A stretch of DNA of 64,000 nt from Leptolyngbya sp. SIOISBB (GTDB taxonomy: Bacteria; Cyanobacteriota; Cyanobacteriia; Phormidesmidales; Phormidesmidaceae), in contig JAAHII010000001.1 of NCBI GenBank assembly GCA_010671905.1, forward strand, positions 4,650,001-4,714,000, read 5' to 3'. Below the pieces are notes generated by a model that had not been told where the DNA came from, made no database searches, and saw only the letters and a list, made by a program, of their open reading frames with translations. This document shows, one piece after another, positions 54,715 to 63,328 of the stretch (positions are counted from its first letter, which is position 1; every line of letters starts with the position of its first letter). The translations under genes and the position numbers were made by a program.

Positions 54715-55515
54715 ATGAAATTTCAGCTACAGCAAAAATCCTTCCAAGTTCCTAGCGCGATCGCTCGCCACCAGAAACAGTGGGGATTTTGGAATGAGAT
54801 TAACCACGTTGACCCAGAGCCGCCATCTGCACCACCCCCAGAACCCACACCGCCGAATCCATCTCCCACTGCACCCCTGCAGCAGCCGGGATTAGACGCA
54901 CTTAAAGCCGAACGAGAACAAGTAAAACAGCTACAGCAACAGCTCAAAGCTTTTGAAGGAATCGATCCAGCTAAATATGCTGAAGCTATGCAGATTGCTC
55001 AGCAGCAAACTGAATGGGCTCAACAAAAGTCTGAGCTAGAAACCCAATACAAAAATCAGTACGAGCCGCAGATTAAGCAGCGAGACACGGAAATCACCCA
55101 GCACAAATCAGCCCTGGCAAACTATTACGCTGATGTAGCAGCCGAGCAAGCGTTTCTTTCTGCTGATGGCATCGCTGGGGAATTCACCGCGATCTCTCCC
55201 GCTGTACAGCAACGGATGCAAGTCAGTACCGAAAAACTGGAGTTTGACGAGTCAGGGAGATTAAAGCCAGGCTCTGTAAGCATTCAAATCCTTGATGAAC
55301 TAGGCCAACCTATGTTTGTGGATGGCAAGCCAGCCACGATGACCGATCTCATTAAAGATCTCGCCAAAAAGAACACTTGGATCGCTCGCCACTTCAAGGG
55401 CAATAACACACCAGGCTTTCAACTTGGTGGCAAAAGCGACTTCTCCTCTACGAACCCCAGTCTGTCCGGCGTTTCGGCTTGGGATCGGGTGAACATGAGC
55501 CGCCAAGGCGGATAG
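54715..55515 (+). CDS. Scaffold protein-like
   Basis: 266 residues located just before the capsid gene. A Pro-rich stretch (residues 30-50), then a Gln/Glu/Lys-rich coiled coil (residues about 60-135), then a C-terminal domain (QILDELGQPMFVDG). Capsid scaffolds have this layout and position. Assignment is from composition and order. Confidence 0.65.
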   Translation: MKFQLQQKSFQVPSAIARHQKQWGFWNEINHVDPEPPSAPPPEPTPPNPSPTAPLQQPGLDALKAEREQVKQLQQQLKAFEGIDPAKYAEAMQIAQQQTEWAQQKSELETQYKNQYEPQIKQRDTEITQHKSALANYYADVAAEQAFLSADGIAGEFTAISPAVQQRMQVSTEKLEFDESGRLKPGSVSIQILDELGQPMFVDGKPATMTDLIKDLAKKNTWIARHFKGNNTPGFQLGGKSDFSSTNPSLSGVSAWDRVNMSRQGG

Positions 55516-55539
55516 GAACCCTCAGAACCGAATAGGCAG

Positions 55540-55570
55540 GGGCGCGATGCCCTTAGATTCAGCGCGATGC
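55540..55570 (+). repeat. Spacer repeat GGGCGCGATGCCC...AGCGCGATGC, copy 2
   Basis: Hairpin GGGC-GCGAT-GCCC (55540-55552) and AGCGCGATGC (55561-55570) upstream of the capsid gene. Preceded by the same GGATAGGAA context as copy 1, so the spacer has been duplicated or kept in two places. Confidence 0.7.
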
Positions 55571-55609
55571 GGATCGATGCCGAGTAAACCGTTTTAGGAG
55601 GTGCCTTAA

Positions 55610-56554
55610 ATGGCATTAACTCTAGTAGAAGCGGCCAAACTTGCCAAAGATCCGCTAAAAGAAGCGGTCATCAATGAGTTTGCTGCTGGCGACATCTTAG
55701 GCGCGATTCCCTTTGAAAATGAAGATGGGACCGGCGTCCACTACAACAAGGTAGACAAACTTCCTGGCATTGGCTTCCGTGGCCTAAACGAAGCGTTTAA
55801 CGAGTCCACTGGTGTTATCAACCCTGAATCTGAAGCATTCCGCATTTTTGGCGGTGATGTCGATGTAGACGGCGCACTGGTTGCCATGAAGGGTCAGCAG
55901 GTTCGCTCTCAGCACGAGCAATTAAAAGTTGAGGCCAGCCGGATCAACTGGGAATACCAATTTATCAAAGGCGACTCAGCAGACAGTAATGGCCGTGGCT
56001 TTGACGGTTTACAAAAGCGTGTCACGGGCCGACAACGGATCAGCAATGTGGATGCGGGTGGGGCGCTGTCCCTAGCCAAGCTGGACGAAGTATTGAGCCA
56101 GGTCAAGCGTAGCGGTGGCCGTACTGTCGCGATCATGAGCCGCAAGCTCCGAGACGTGCGACTAACAGCAGCTTCTCGGGCTACTGGTGTCGGCGGGTTC
56201 CTGACTTCTACCCAAGATGATTTTGGGCGCACAATCACCAGCTACAGCGGCATTCCGTTGCTAGTAGATGATTTGAGCAACCCAATCCTACCGTTCACTG
56301 AAACAAGCCCCGATGGTACGTCTAGCACCGAATGTACGTCCATCTATGTGGTCACCTTTGGTCCCATGATGTGTACTGGCATTCAGGGACGTAACAACAG
56401 CGGGGGCTATGGTATCGACGTGCGCGACCTTGGAGAAATCGACTCCAAAAATGTCTACCGTACTCGAATCGACTGGAATTGCTCGTTTGCTATCTACAAC
56501 GGCTATTCCGTGGCTCGCTTGTACGGGATTACCGATGCGCCTGTAGTGGCCTAG
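55610..56554 (+). CDS. Major capsid protein
   Basis: 314 residues. Order (terminase, portal, scaffold, this) and the strong GGAGGT ribosome site fit a highly expressed HK97-fold capsid protein. Residues about 70-115 (EAFRIFGGDVDVDGALV) and the later NNSGGYGIDVRDLGEIDSK are typical structural blocks. No protease domain is fused. Confidence 0.8.
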   Translation: MALTLVEAAKLAKDPLKEAVINEFAAGDILGAIPFENEDGTGVHYNKVDKLPGIGFRGLNEAFNESTGVINPESEAFRIFGGDVDVDGALVAMKGQQVRSQHEQLKVEASRINWEYQFIKGDSADSNGRGFDGLQKRVTGRQRISNVDAGGALSLAKLDEVLSQVKRSGGRTVAIMSRKLRDVRLTAASRATGVGGFLTSTQDDFGRTITSYSGIPLLVDDLSNPILPFTETSPDGTSSTECTSIYVVTFGPMMCTGIQGRNNSGGYGIDVRDLGEIDSKNVYRTRIDWNCSFAIYNGYSVARLYGITDAPVVA

Positions 56555-56613
56555 ACCAATGGGGCACCTAGCCCCAGCTCTCACTCTGGACATTTGATTT
56601 AGGAGATAGACCA

Positions 56614-57069
56614 ATGGCTGCTGTAAGCGCAGTAAACCCTAACCTAGCCTCCGCTGATGCGGAAACTCGTCGGGCGGACATGCTCGATACCTTGCTTCTC
56701 CTGCGAGATATCGCAGACGGGGCGGAAACTTCCGATGTTGCCGAAACCGCTGTAGCGCTCGAAGTTGAAAAGCTGTCTATGGCAGCAATCAAAATCGATG
56801 GCTCATGCGCTGGTACTGTAGACGGTTCCAATTTCTGGACACTTACAATCAATGTTGCTGACAACGTGGGGATGAGTGACCCGACCGCGATCCATACCCA
56901 GGTGTTACCGGCTAGCTTCGATTACTACGTCCCTATCGACGGCAAGCAGATCGAGGCCATCCGTACCGCTGGGCAAGATGAAAGCCTGTACATTCAGGCG
57001 TCAATCGCCGAAACAGGCACTACTGCTACATCTTGCACCTATGGCGCGTATGTGACTAGCCAATGCTAG
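56614..57069 (+). CDS. Virion-type protein behind the capsid gene
   Basis: 151 residues; helical start (ADAETRRADMLDTLLLLRDIADG), then a beta-rich half with several Thr and Cys. An AGGAGA site lies before ATG. The position fits a decoration or head-stabilising protein. No family recognised. Confidence 0.55.
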   Translation: MAAVSAVNPNLASADAETRRADMLDTLLLLRDIADGAETSDVAETAVALEVEKLSMAAIKIDGSCAGTVDGSNFWTLTINVADNVGMSDPTAIHTQVLPASFDYYVPIDGKQIEAIRTAGQDESLYIQASIAETGTTATSCTYGAYVTSQC

Positions 57070-57077
57070 ACCCGAAA

Positions 57078-57108
57078 AGTGCGATCTCCAACTTCTGGAG
57101 ATCGCACT
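57078..57108 (+). terminator. Strong hairpin after the capsid gene pair
   Basis: A perfect 13-bp stem (57078-57090 with 57096-57108) and 5-base loop, nine bases past a stop codon. It has no T-run, so partial termination or RNA stability is possible. Confidence 0.6.
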
Positions 57109-57166
57109 ACCTAACTCCTTTTGTATCAATGCTTTCCCGTTCGCCAACCTCGCAGCGGTCGCACCC

Positions 57167-57508
57167 ATGAAGATTTACCACCCCACCAAAGGCTCCCGTG
57201 AGATTCCCGCCATTGACTTCACCGACCTGTGGCGTAAACAGGGATGGCAAGCGGAACCGTTCTCAGGTGATCACACCGCCCCTGCAAACCCCGCCCCCAA
57301 ACTGCTAGAACCGCCCCCCACTGAGCCCGCACTACATGACCCCGTAGCCGTGCGTATAGCCGAGCTTGAGGCATTGGAGAAAGAGAAGGGTTGGGACGCT
57401 ATCAGAGACATTGCTGATAGCTTTGACCCACCAGTCCCCAAGGGTGACACGTGGGTCAAGACAATTCCCGCGATCGTTGCTCGTGAACAGGCAGACGGCA
57501 AGCTATAG
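57167..57508 (+). CDS. Head-operon protein
   Basis: 113 residues: a short N-terminal beta part, a Pro-rich linker and a helical C-terminal half (VAIRIAELEALEKEKGWDAIR-like). Such two-part small proteins often link capsid and connector, but there is no direct evidence here. Confidence 0.5.
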   Translation: MKIYHPTKGSREIPAIDFTDLWRKQGWQAEPFSGDHTAPANPAPKLLEPPPTEPALHDPVAVRIAELEALEKEKGWDAIRDIADSFDPPVPKGDTWVKTIPAIVAREQADGKL

Positions 57509-57567
57509 CCTAGGTACACATGTACGAAAGATCGGGTGTATCATAGCGGAAACTTGGCGAGGGCGTG

Positions 57568-57681
57568 GTGACGGCTGCTGTTTTGAGTTTCGCTTCAGTG
57601 CTCGTGATCGTAGGTGCGGTAATCGCTTTGTTTACCGAGATGGGGCTGCGTGACGCACATACCAAGAGAATCCGTTCGTGA
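57568..57681 (+). CDS. Very small membrane peptide
   Basis: 37 residues: MTAAVLSFASVLVIVGAVIA is a membrane span, then a basic tail. GTG start (another GTG one codon earlier) with GAGG upstream. Unlikely to be chance because of its clean span; function unknown. Confidence 0.4.
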   Translation: MTAAVLSFASVLVIVGAVIALFTEMGLRDAHTKRIRS

Positions 57682-57757
57682 TTGCCTGCCTTGATATAGC
57701 TTTGCTCCCTCAACACACCAAAGGAACCCTTGACCCGTATGGTTCAGGGGTTTTTCT

Positions 57758-58687
57758 TTGGCCGACTATGCCCAAATCCTCGCTCTAGTTGAGCGCTACG
57801 ATCGCGCCATCGATGGCCTTGAGCAACAGGTCATCGACCGGGTGAACGCCGCCCTGGATGCCTCGTTTCGGGAGCTTGAGCAGGAGTTACGGCGTACTTA
57901 TCCCCAGCTGCAGGATGAAGGCGGTCTCTACAACTTCGTCCTCAAAACCGAGAAATTCAACCAACTGAAGGGGCTGCTTGACGAAATTCTGCCCCCAAGG
58001 TGGCAAGCCGACATTGAGGCGCTGTACACCGAAGCGTTTCAGCTCGCCTCTGATACGGGTATTGACCTAGCTGGCAACCTGGTCGAACAAATCGACCCGG
58101 CCTATCCACTAGACCCATTCAGCGGCATTCCCGTCGAAGCGATCGCGGCGCAGGCACGGGACGGGGTGAAGCGACTCTATCGCTATAACGACACGTTTGC
58201 TCAACGGGCCAGCGCGATCGTGGAGCTGGGACTCGCCCAAGGTCACGGTACCGCGAAGGTTGCCGCAGAGCTGGGGCGAGAGCTGGGGCTAGCGAAATCC
58301 AAGGCTGAGACCATTGCCCGCACTGAAATCATCTCCGTATTCAGCGATTCAGCAGACGCCCGTTATCTCGCGGCTGATATCGGCTTTTTCCAATGGCTTG
58401 TAAATCCGAGTGAAGGAACCTGCATCCTCTGTTACGCCAGGAATGGCAGGGTTTACAAGGTTGGGGCTGTACGAATCCCCGCGCACCCTCGCGGACGGTG
58501 TTTTAAACTCCCTTGGCGACGGGAGTGGCAACAGAAGGGGCTCACAGATGACAAGTGGCTTCGAGAGTATCGACAGCGCGGGCTTGAAGAACTAAAAACC
58601 GAGGGATTTAAGCCGGATTACGGGCCTACTTATTGGGAAAAGAAAGCAGGCATGGACAAAGCGCCAGAGGTCATATGGTCACCATGA
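57758..58687 (+). CDS. SPP1 gp7 / Mu F-like head morphogenesis protein
   Basis: 309 residues from a TTG start. The C-terminal domain has TCILCYARNGRVYK (Cys-x-x-Cys) and PAHPRGRCF, the minor capsid motif CxxC...HPxCRC in degenerate form (Arg-Gly replaces the middle Cys pattern). The N-terminal part is helical. These proteins act early in head assembly or DNA ejection. Confidence 0.75.
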   Translation: MADYAQILALVERYDRAIDGLEQQVIDRVNAALDASFRELEQELRRTYPQLQDEGGLYNFVLKTEKFNQLKGLLDEILPPRWQADIEALYTEAFQLASDTGIDLAGNLVEQIDPAYPLDPFSGIPVEAIAAQARDGVKRLYRYNDTFAQRASAIVELGLAQGHGTAKVAAELGRELGLAKSKAETIARTEIISVFSDSADARYLAADIGFFQWLVNPSEGTCILCYARNGRVYKVGAVRIPAHPRGRCFKLPWRREWQQKGLTDDKWLREYRQRGLEELKTEGFKPDYGPTYWEKKAGMDKAPEVIWSP

Positions 58688-58782
58688 TCGACTTGACCAA
58701 TCACACCTGGGACATTTCAAAACTAAATTCGCATCAGATAGATCTATTCCAATCCGAGCTAGTATTCTTCATCAAAGTTTAA
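58684..58782 (+). CDS. Small frame carrying the first copy of the cassette repeat
   Basis: 32 residues beginning MIDLTNHTWDISKLNSHQI. ATGA overlap with the gp7-like stop suggests translation, and the repeat starting at 58708 encodes WDISKLN here. It may be the cut end of a longer gene. Confidence 0.35.
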   Translation: MIDLTNHTWDISKLNSHQIDLFQSELVFFIKV

Positions 58783-59473
58783 TGATCATGCCGTTGATTT
58801 TGAATTGCGCATTCATAGTAAATATATAAATATAGGCTTCAGTAAGCGGGCAACTTATTAATCAGCACTTAAAGCTTAAATTATTTGATTAAAGTCATGA
58901 GAAAAAACAAATTACTTCTTGCATTCTCTATCGCACTCATAGGTATTGGCAGCATTCATGCAAGCGTCCAAGGGAAGGAAAATCCTGCAGAAAATCTTCA
59001 GAACAAAAATGCAGCAGCAATTTTCTGGCGAATTTTTGTACCTGCTGTGATAACTGGGGCGGGCGACGAAACAGGAAGAATTATTATTGATAGAATTTTA
59101 GGGCCAGGAGTTGAAAGCACCTCAGATCCCATCACCTGTGTAGTTGAGGATCCGACAGGTACACCGCTAAACGTCCGATCTACGCCTAACGGACCGGAGA
59201 TTGTAGGCACTCTAGAAAATGGAAGTCAGGTAATTCCCTACGACATCGCCATTGATGAGAATGAAAGACATTTTCTTTTGATAGGAAATAAATCTGACAG
59301 ATGGGGGTGGGTCTTTGGCCCATATATGTCTTGTTTCAAGGGCTGAAAACGCTTTCTTATACGATTTTAGTTTTGAAATGTCACATATCCAAAGTTCAGA
59401 AATTTCGGGTAGCTTTCTAGCGGCTTCCAAGGCAGGCGAATTTCTCGCAGAATCTATGTGGGACATTTCAAAA
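58708..59473. mobile_element. Cassette bounded by repeats TGGGACATTTCAAAA
   Basis: The 15-mer occurs directly at 58708-58722 and 59459-59473; an inverted copy of GACATTTCAAAACTAAA (17 bases shared with 58711-58727) is at 59364-59382. The enclosed DNA is AT-richer than its surroundings and holds one exported protein gene. It looks like an inserted moron. Confidence 0.6.
58885..59346 (+). CDS. Exported SH3-like protein in the cassette
   Basis: 153 residues. Signal peptide (MRKNKLLLAFSIALIGIGSIHA), a linker, then an SH3b-type domain (NVRSTPNGPEIVGTLENGSQV, WGWVFGPYMSC). SH3b domains bind cell-wall or other ligands. Base composition is AT-rich compared with neighbours, so it was likely acquired separately. 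The ATG at 58897 was preferred by signal start; 58885 adds four residues. Confidence 0.6.
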   Translation: MIKVMRKNKLLLAFSIALIGIGSIHASVQGKENPAENLQNKNAAAIFWRIFVPAVITGAGDETGRIIIDRILGPGVESTSDPITCVVEDPTGTPLNVRSTPNGPEIVGTLENGSQVIPYDIAIDENERHFLLIGNKSDRWGWVFGPYMSCFKG

Positions 59474-59909
59474 GCAAATTGATATCACACCACCCACCGA
59501 GCGCAAACGTGGGACTTATGCAAGTGCGTCCATCGCCTGCACCTATGGCATGGTGACTGGCTGAGGGGTCGTTTTGAGATTTGGCAGCGTCAGCAGGGTG
59601 GTTATATGGCGATCGCCAAAGCAGTCAGCAAGGCGTTATGATACGCACGTACTTTATCGGAGCCTTGTGAAGCCGATAAAGGGGCTAAATAACCCTGCCC
59701 CTTGTTTTGGCGATGTCATGGCGAGGGGTTTTAGTTTGACTGGTGGGCAAATCAAGGCCAAGGACGATCACCTTGAGGACCAATAGGTTTTGCGGTTTCA
59801 AATCGCAAAACTCCAAACCCTTGCTCCATCTGGGTTTAGTTGTCTAGAGTGACCAAAGCTAAATCCCTTCGGCTAGATTGGGGCTGTCGATACTTGTTGA
59901 GGGTTGGTG
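59347..59909. other. Non-coding stretch with hairpins
   Basis: About 560 bases. Contains the right repeats of the cassette, a hairpin AAGGGGC / GCCCCTT near 59676-59702, and GTTTTGCG / CGCAAAAC at 59787-59811. Only weak frames (59574-59786 +) are present; I do not support a gene here. Confidence 0.45.
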
Positions 59910-60206
59910 ATGGCACAGCTACAGAGCAATGGTACGTATCGCTTTGAATACACAGAACTGGCAAAAGCTCAAAGAGACTCCAGGGTTGGGGGAGACATGA
60001 ACAGGACTACTGTTTTTGGTGGGCCAGCGCCATCCTATGAAGCGACAGTGACGGAAGTCGCGGACGGAATATTCGTTGACGAGCAGGGACGGAAATACTG
60101 TGAGTTCAAAACCAGCGCCATGCCAGACTTTTTTGCTTACGTCGTTGTAGACGCTAATGGAGTAGTTCTTCAAATCGCCAAAGCAATGCTCAAAGACGCT
60201 CAATAA
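59910..60206 (+). CDS. Hypothetical protein
   Basis: 98 residues, beta-rich with a small helical end. GAGGG six bases before ATG 59910. No recognised family. It stands alone between non-coding stretches of the late region. Confidence 0.5.
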   Translation: MAQLQSNGTYRFEYTELAKAQRDSRVGGDMNRTTVFGGPAPSYEATVTEVADGIFVDEQGRKYCEFKTSAMPDFFAYVVVDANGVVLQIAKAMLKDAQ

Positions 60207-60318
60207 CTCCCTCATATTCGAGTGAGTAAAAATTGGTACGCCGTGAAACATTTACAGAGTAAGGCTTGCAGTCACTCTTAACCAATTTTGGTACGGCGTC
60301 AAGTATATAAATGCCAAT

Positions 60319-60344
60319 CTAAAAGCCGGAATTCCGGCTTTTAG
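60319..60344. repeat. Perfect 26-bp palindrome
   Basis: A fully self-complementary 26-mer centred on GGAATTCC with 11-bp arms. It lies in a 260-base gap that also has TGGTACGCCGT and TGGTACGGCGT (near copies). Might be a terminator or protein site. Confidence 0.75.
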
Positions 60345-60465
60345 AAAGTCCTCGGAAGCCTAGCTAGGCCCTTGGGCGCGGCTTGCCACTGATGCAAAAC
60401 ACAGCTCTATAACACAGCTCTATTTTATCCGGGCATCCTCCCAGCGACACATGAGGAGGGCTCCC

Positions 60466-60789
60466 ATGCTCAAAAACCCTACGATTTTGCTCGAACTGTA
60501 CGGATTAATTCAGTTCTACAACCAGCAGTTAGAGGCGGCTAAGGCCATCCAATCAGACGGCGGCGCCAAGGTCACGGCGAACGAAATGCTCGGTATCGCT
60601 TTGGCGGTATTTGTGCCGGCGCTGGAAAAGTTTCTATTGCCCACCATCCCCCGTGACACCATTCAAGCCATTGCGGCAGCGCTGGAAGTTGCAGGCGATC
60701 GCCTTGAGGATATCCGCGAGCAGGCCGCTGGCATTCTGAACAAAGCGGAGTCGGTCGGCGAGTCTGTGCTTCAGGTTTTGGAAGAGTAA
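60466..60789 (+). CDS. Hypothetical helical protein
   Basis: 107 residues from ATG 60466 (AGGAGGG five bases upstream). Amphipathic helices, with one hydrophobic stretch (EMLGIALAVFVPALEKFLL). Not a clear holin. Function unknown. Confidence 0.5.
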   Translation: MLKNPTILLELYGLIQFYNQQLEAAKAIQSDGGAKVTANEMLGIALAVFVPALEKFLLPTIPRDTIQAIAAALEVAGDRLEDIREQAAGILNKAESVGESVLQVLEE

Positions 60790-61500
60790 GTTGTGGTATA
60801 AATGATCTAGAGGCTTCCGGGGATTGGGCTAGACCGGAATAATGAGGGATACCAAAGCTCCGTGAGACAGGACAAAACAATTAACGTAGCTCCCCAACTC
60901 CCGCTGCTGAGACTAATGGCAGCAACTCAGCTTTTAGAGGTGAAGCGCTTCCGTCTCTCATCACCATTCCCTAAAGGGAAATTCAGGAGGTACAAGATAA
61001 TATCTGTTCCTTTCTGACATCTGCTACAGGATGAACCTGTAGTCCGAATCCATCGGGCCATGGACGTTACCGAGCAAACGATAAGAGGCCACAATATAGT
61101 TAACCTGGCCTCTGCTCATTATTGTTAGCCGCGCAGTAGTGCTAGGAGTTGCGCCCTGGTAATCCCCATGGCTTCGGCTGTTGGGATTCGTTTTATCCAC
61201 CCCTTGCTTGAGACAGCCGTGAGACACGGGAAATCAGGCGAGGGGTTTTTGATTGGCTGCGCCGCAGGCAACTACTCCATTAGAGTTGAAGCACTTAAAC
61301 CCTTGCATGGTAAACATTTCAGGGATTGCGGCCGCTTTTTGGGTGGACTACGTGAAATAGAGGGTTAGCGGCAACTGGCACACACCTTTTTCGGAAGCGG
61401 AAAGTCCAGGTTTAGGCCGACGATTCTACTCAACTGGCACACAGGTATAAACACTCATGTCTCATCAGTCTCATGGCGAGCAAGTCCATTTGACATTGTG
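60790..61500. other. Long non-coding stretch with several hairpins
   Basis: About 710 bases. Hairpins at 61025-61043 (CTACAGG/CCTGTAG) and 61084-61113 (AGAGGCCA/TGGCCTCT). Repeats of CAACTGGCACAC near 61373 and 61431. The first part is described separately as a possible TnpB guide-RNA end. No credible gene. Confidence 0.5.
60845..61010 (+). ncRNA. Possible IS605/TnpB right-end omega RNA remnant
   Basis: The order of blocks (GCTGCTGAG...CAGCAACTCAGC hairpin, AGAGGTGAAGCG, then CCATTCCC-TAAAGGGAA-type hairpin and TTCAGGAGG) resembles the 3' non-coding end of cyanobacterial IS605 TnpB genes. No TnpB is present. This rests on resemblance only. Confidence 0.3.
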
Positions 61501-62289
61501 TTAAATTGCCTCGGTATAAATATGCCAGCCAATATCGCGAGCTTGGCCAGACTGATTCTGGATCTCGATCAACATGGACGTCGTGCAAGCGTAGCCGGAT
61601 GGAATGAACTTGATATCGAACAAGTTGCCAGCGGCGTCATCACCAGACGAGAGGGCGTCATAGGTTAATGGTGTGCCGCCATCGATAGTGATGCGGATGC
61701 CCATTGTGGTCCCCATGCAAATTCCCCCACGGAGAACATGAGCTCCAGACAGGTTGACTGCGGTGGTGAAGTTCCCGGCAGCAGTATTTACCTGAGTGCC
61801 CGCATGTTCAGTGAGAGCTCCAGCGATGAAGCCCACCTTGCCATCAAGGGCTTGCTGCTGGGCTGTACTCACCGGCTTGTCGACGTCAGCAGTGTTGTCT
61901 GCGTTACCCAGCCCCACGGCTTCGGGTGAGTCGGGGATAGATGAGGCTAAGGCGTAAGTGCTTGATAAGTCGGGGATGTCGTCAGCGACCAAAGCCCTTT
62001 GTTGATAGCTGTCGGTGCCGATCGCCACAACGAAGCCTGCGCCTGTCAGTCCCGTTAGGGCATCAAGGGTGTCGTCAGCGGCCTGAGCCCCTAAGTCTGA
62101 GGGAGTTTTGGCTGCGAACGCAGCATCAAAGCGGTTCTGTGTGTAGTAAAGATTAGTGCCCCCTTCAAGGAGATCGTCGGTGGTTTCGGGGCCGATGCCG
62201 CCATTACCCTGAGGCGGATACCCATGGCCCACGCTCAACCGAGTCACCTGGGGCTGCACGTTGATGCTGACTTTCTGGTCCATCGTCAA
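61501..62289 (-). CDS. Tail-fibre-like protein
   Basis: 262 residues. The middle has GLGNADNTADVDKPVSTAQQ, the repeated-shaft motif (L-x-N-x-D-N-T-x-D-x-x-K-P-V-S) of phage tail fibres and similar appendages; the first third has TTDDLLEGGTNLYYTQNRF, another fibre block. The C-terminal about 110 residues would be the receptor-binding tip. Overlaps the upstream gene by four bases. Confidence 0.75.
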   Translation of the reverse strand: MTMDQKVSINVQPQVTRLSVGHGYPPQGNGGIGPETTDDLLEGGTNLYYTQNRFDAAFAAKTPSDLGAQAADDTLDALTGLTGAGFVVAIGTDSYQQRALVADDIPDLSSTYALASSIPDSPEAVGLGNADNTADVDKPVSTAQQQALDGKVGFIAGALTEHAGTQVNTAAGNFTTAVNLSGAHVLRGGICMGTTMGIRITIDGGTPLTYDALSSGDDAAGNLFDIKFIPSGYACTTSMLIEIQNQSGQARDIGWHIYTEAI

Positions 62290-62867
62290 GCCCCTTTCTG
62301 ACTCACGACCACGAAACCTTCGACGGGGCGCAGGATCAGCGAGTTAGTGTCGGTGAGGTGTAGCTGCCAGATGTAATGCGAGCCTTGCTCGGTGATGGCT
62401 TGTAGCTCGGCTTCGGTGAGAAACTCCGATGTCGTGGAAGGCAATGGGCCACTGGTGGCATTGGCCATCGTCAAGATCAGCTTGCCTTCAGTCGGCGCGG
62501 TGTCTACATCGGCGGTGAGTTGCGCGATTGACGCCTCAGAAAGGTTGCGATAAATCGGGGCGATCGCCGTAAACCCAGTCAGGTTGAGGCATTTCTCACC
62601 AGTCACGCGCTCTAACTTGAACCCCAGCGGCTCAACCGTCAGCGTCTTGGTGCCGACAGTGGCTGGTGCTGCGAGGGTAGCGATCGCCCCTTCAAAATTT
62701 ACTTTATCGCCAGTCGCCAGGGCGGTTCGGAGTGGTGCGACTAGGGGAATTGAGGAAGCCCCAACTGCCGCGCCGGTTGTGCGAAAGCTCGGCCCTTCGG
62801 TCAGCGTCAAGGTCAGGGCATAGTCAGTACCCTGAGGGATCAACAAGTTGTACTGAGCTGGGTTCAC
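62286..62867 (-). CDS. Protein upstream of the tail fibre, baseplate-like
   Basis: 193 residues, beta-rich (NLLIPQGTDYALTLTLTEG at the start). Proteins of this type often precede fibres in cyanobacterial and other siphophages. Four-base overlap with the fibre gene indicates co-expression. On the opposite strand to the surrounding head genes. Confidence 0.6.
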   Translation of the reverse strand: MNPAQYNLLIPQGTDYALTLTLTEGPSFRTTGAAVGASSIPLVAPLRTALATGDKVNFEGAIATLAAPATVGTKTLTVEPLGFKLERVTGEKCLNLTGFTAIAPIYRNLSEASIAQLTADVDTAPTEGKLILTMANATSGPLPSTTSEFLTEAELQAITEQGSHYIWQLHLTDTNSLILRPVEGFVVVSQKGA

Positions 62868-62920
62868 GGCAATCGCTCAAAACTGCCGGGAATGTTCCCG
62901 ACGTGGCTTAAACGGGCGCT

Positions 62921-63328
62921 ATGGCAGGCTTTCCAGCAAACGCAACACTGACTTTTGAGGTCTCTAGCGGTGAGCAGGAGATTGACGAGAACGGGGTAAC
63001 TCGGGTCGTGACCGAAACGCTGACCGTAAAGGCATTTCTCAACGAAGCTAGTAGCAACACTTCCAGCAGTGTCGACGACTATGAGCCCATTGGAGAGCGC
63101 CACAGTCTGTTCATGGAAGGGCGCTGCCTCGACCCGAAATCATTGCCGCCGTCGTTAGGGGTGGGCAGTGAGGCTAAAGCAGTGATTGGTGGCCAGGTGG
63201 GCAAGATCACCGGCACATTTTCGCTGGCAGCGGTCGCACAATCGCCTTTTGAAAAAGTGCCAAAAGCATTGGGGCAAAAGATTCGAGGTGAACTGGTCGT
63301 CAGTTCTCAATATGTGGGGCAGGGCTGA
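62921..63328 (+). CDS. Head-tail joining region protein
   Basis: 135 residues, beta-rich (ANATLTFEVSSGEQEIDENGV). Overlaps the gp10-like gene by one base. The position among connector genes suggests a neck or head-closure protein. Confidence 0.55.
   Translation: MAGFPANATLTFEVSSGEQEIDENGVTRVVTETLTVKAFLNEASSNTSSSVDDYEPIGERHSLFMEGRCLDPKSLPPSLGVGSEAKAVIGGQVGKITGTFSLAAVAQSPFEKVPKALGQKIRGELVVSSQYVGQG

Noticed and set aside
59574-59786. Frame of 70 residues in the late gap
   Set aside because: Crosses a hairpin, no ribosome site and no protein-like pattern.
61501-62867. Fibre genes considered as part of a diversity-generating retroelement
   Set aside because: No reverse transcriptase, no Avd-like gene and no template repeat were seen in the window.
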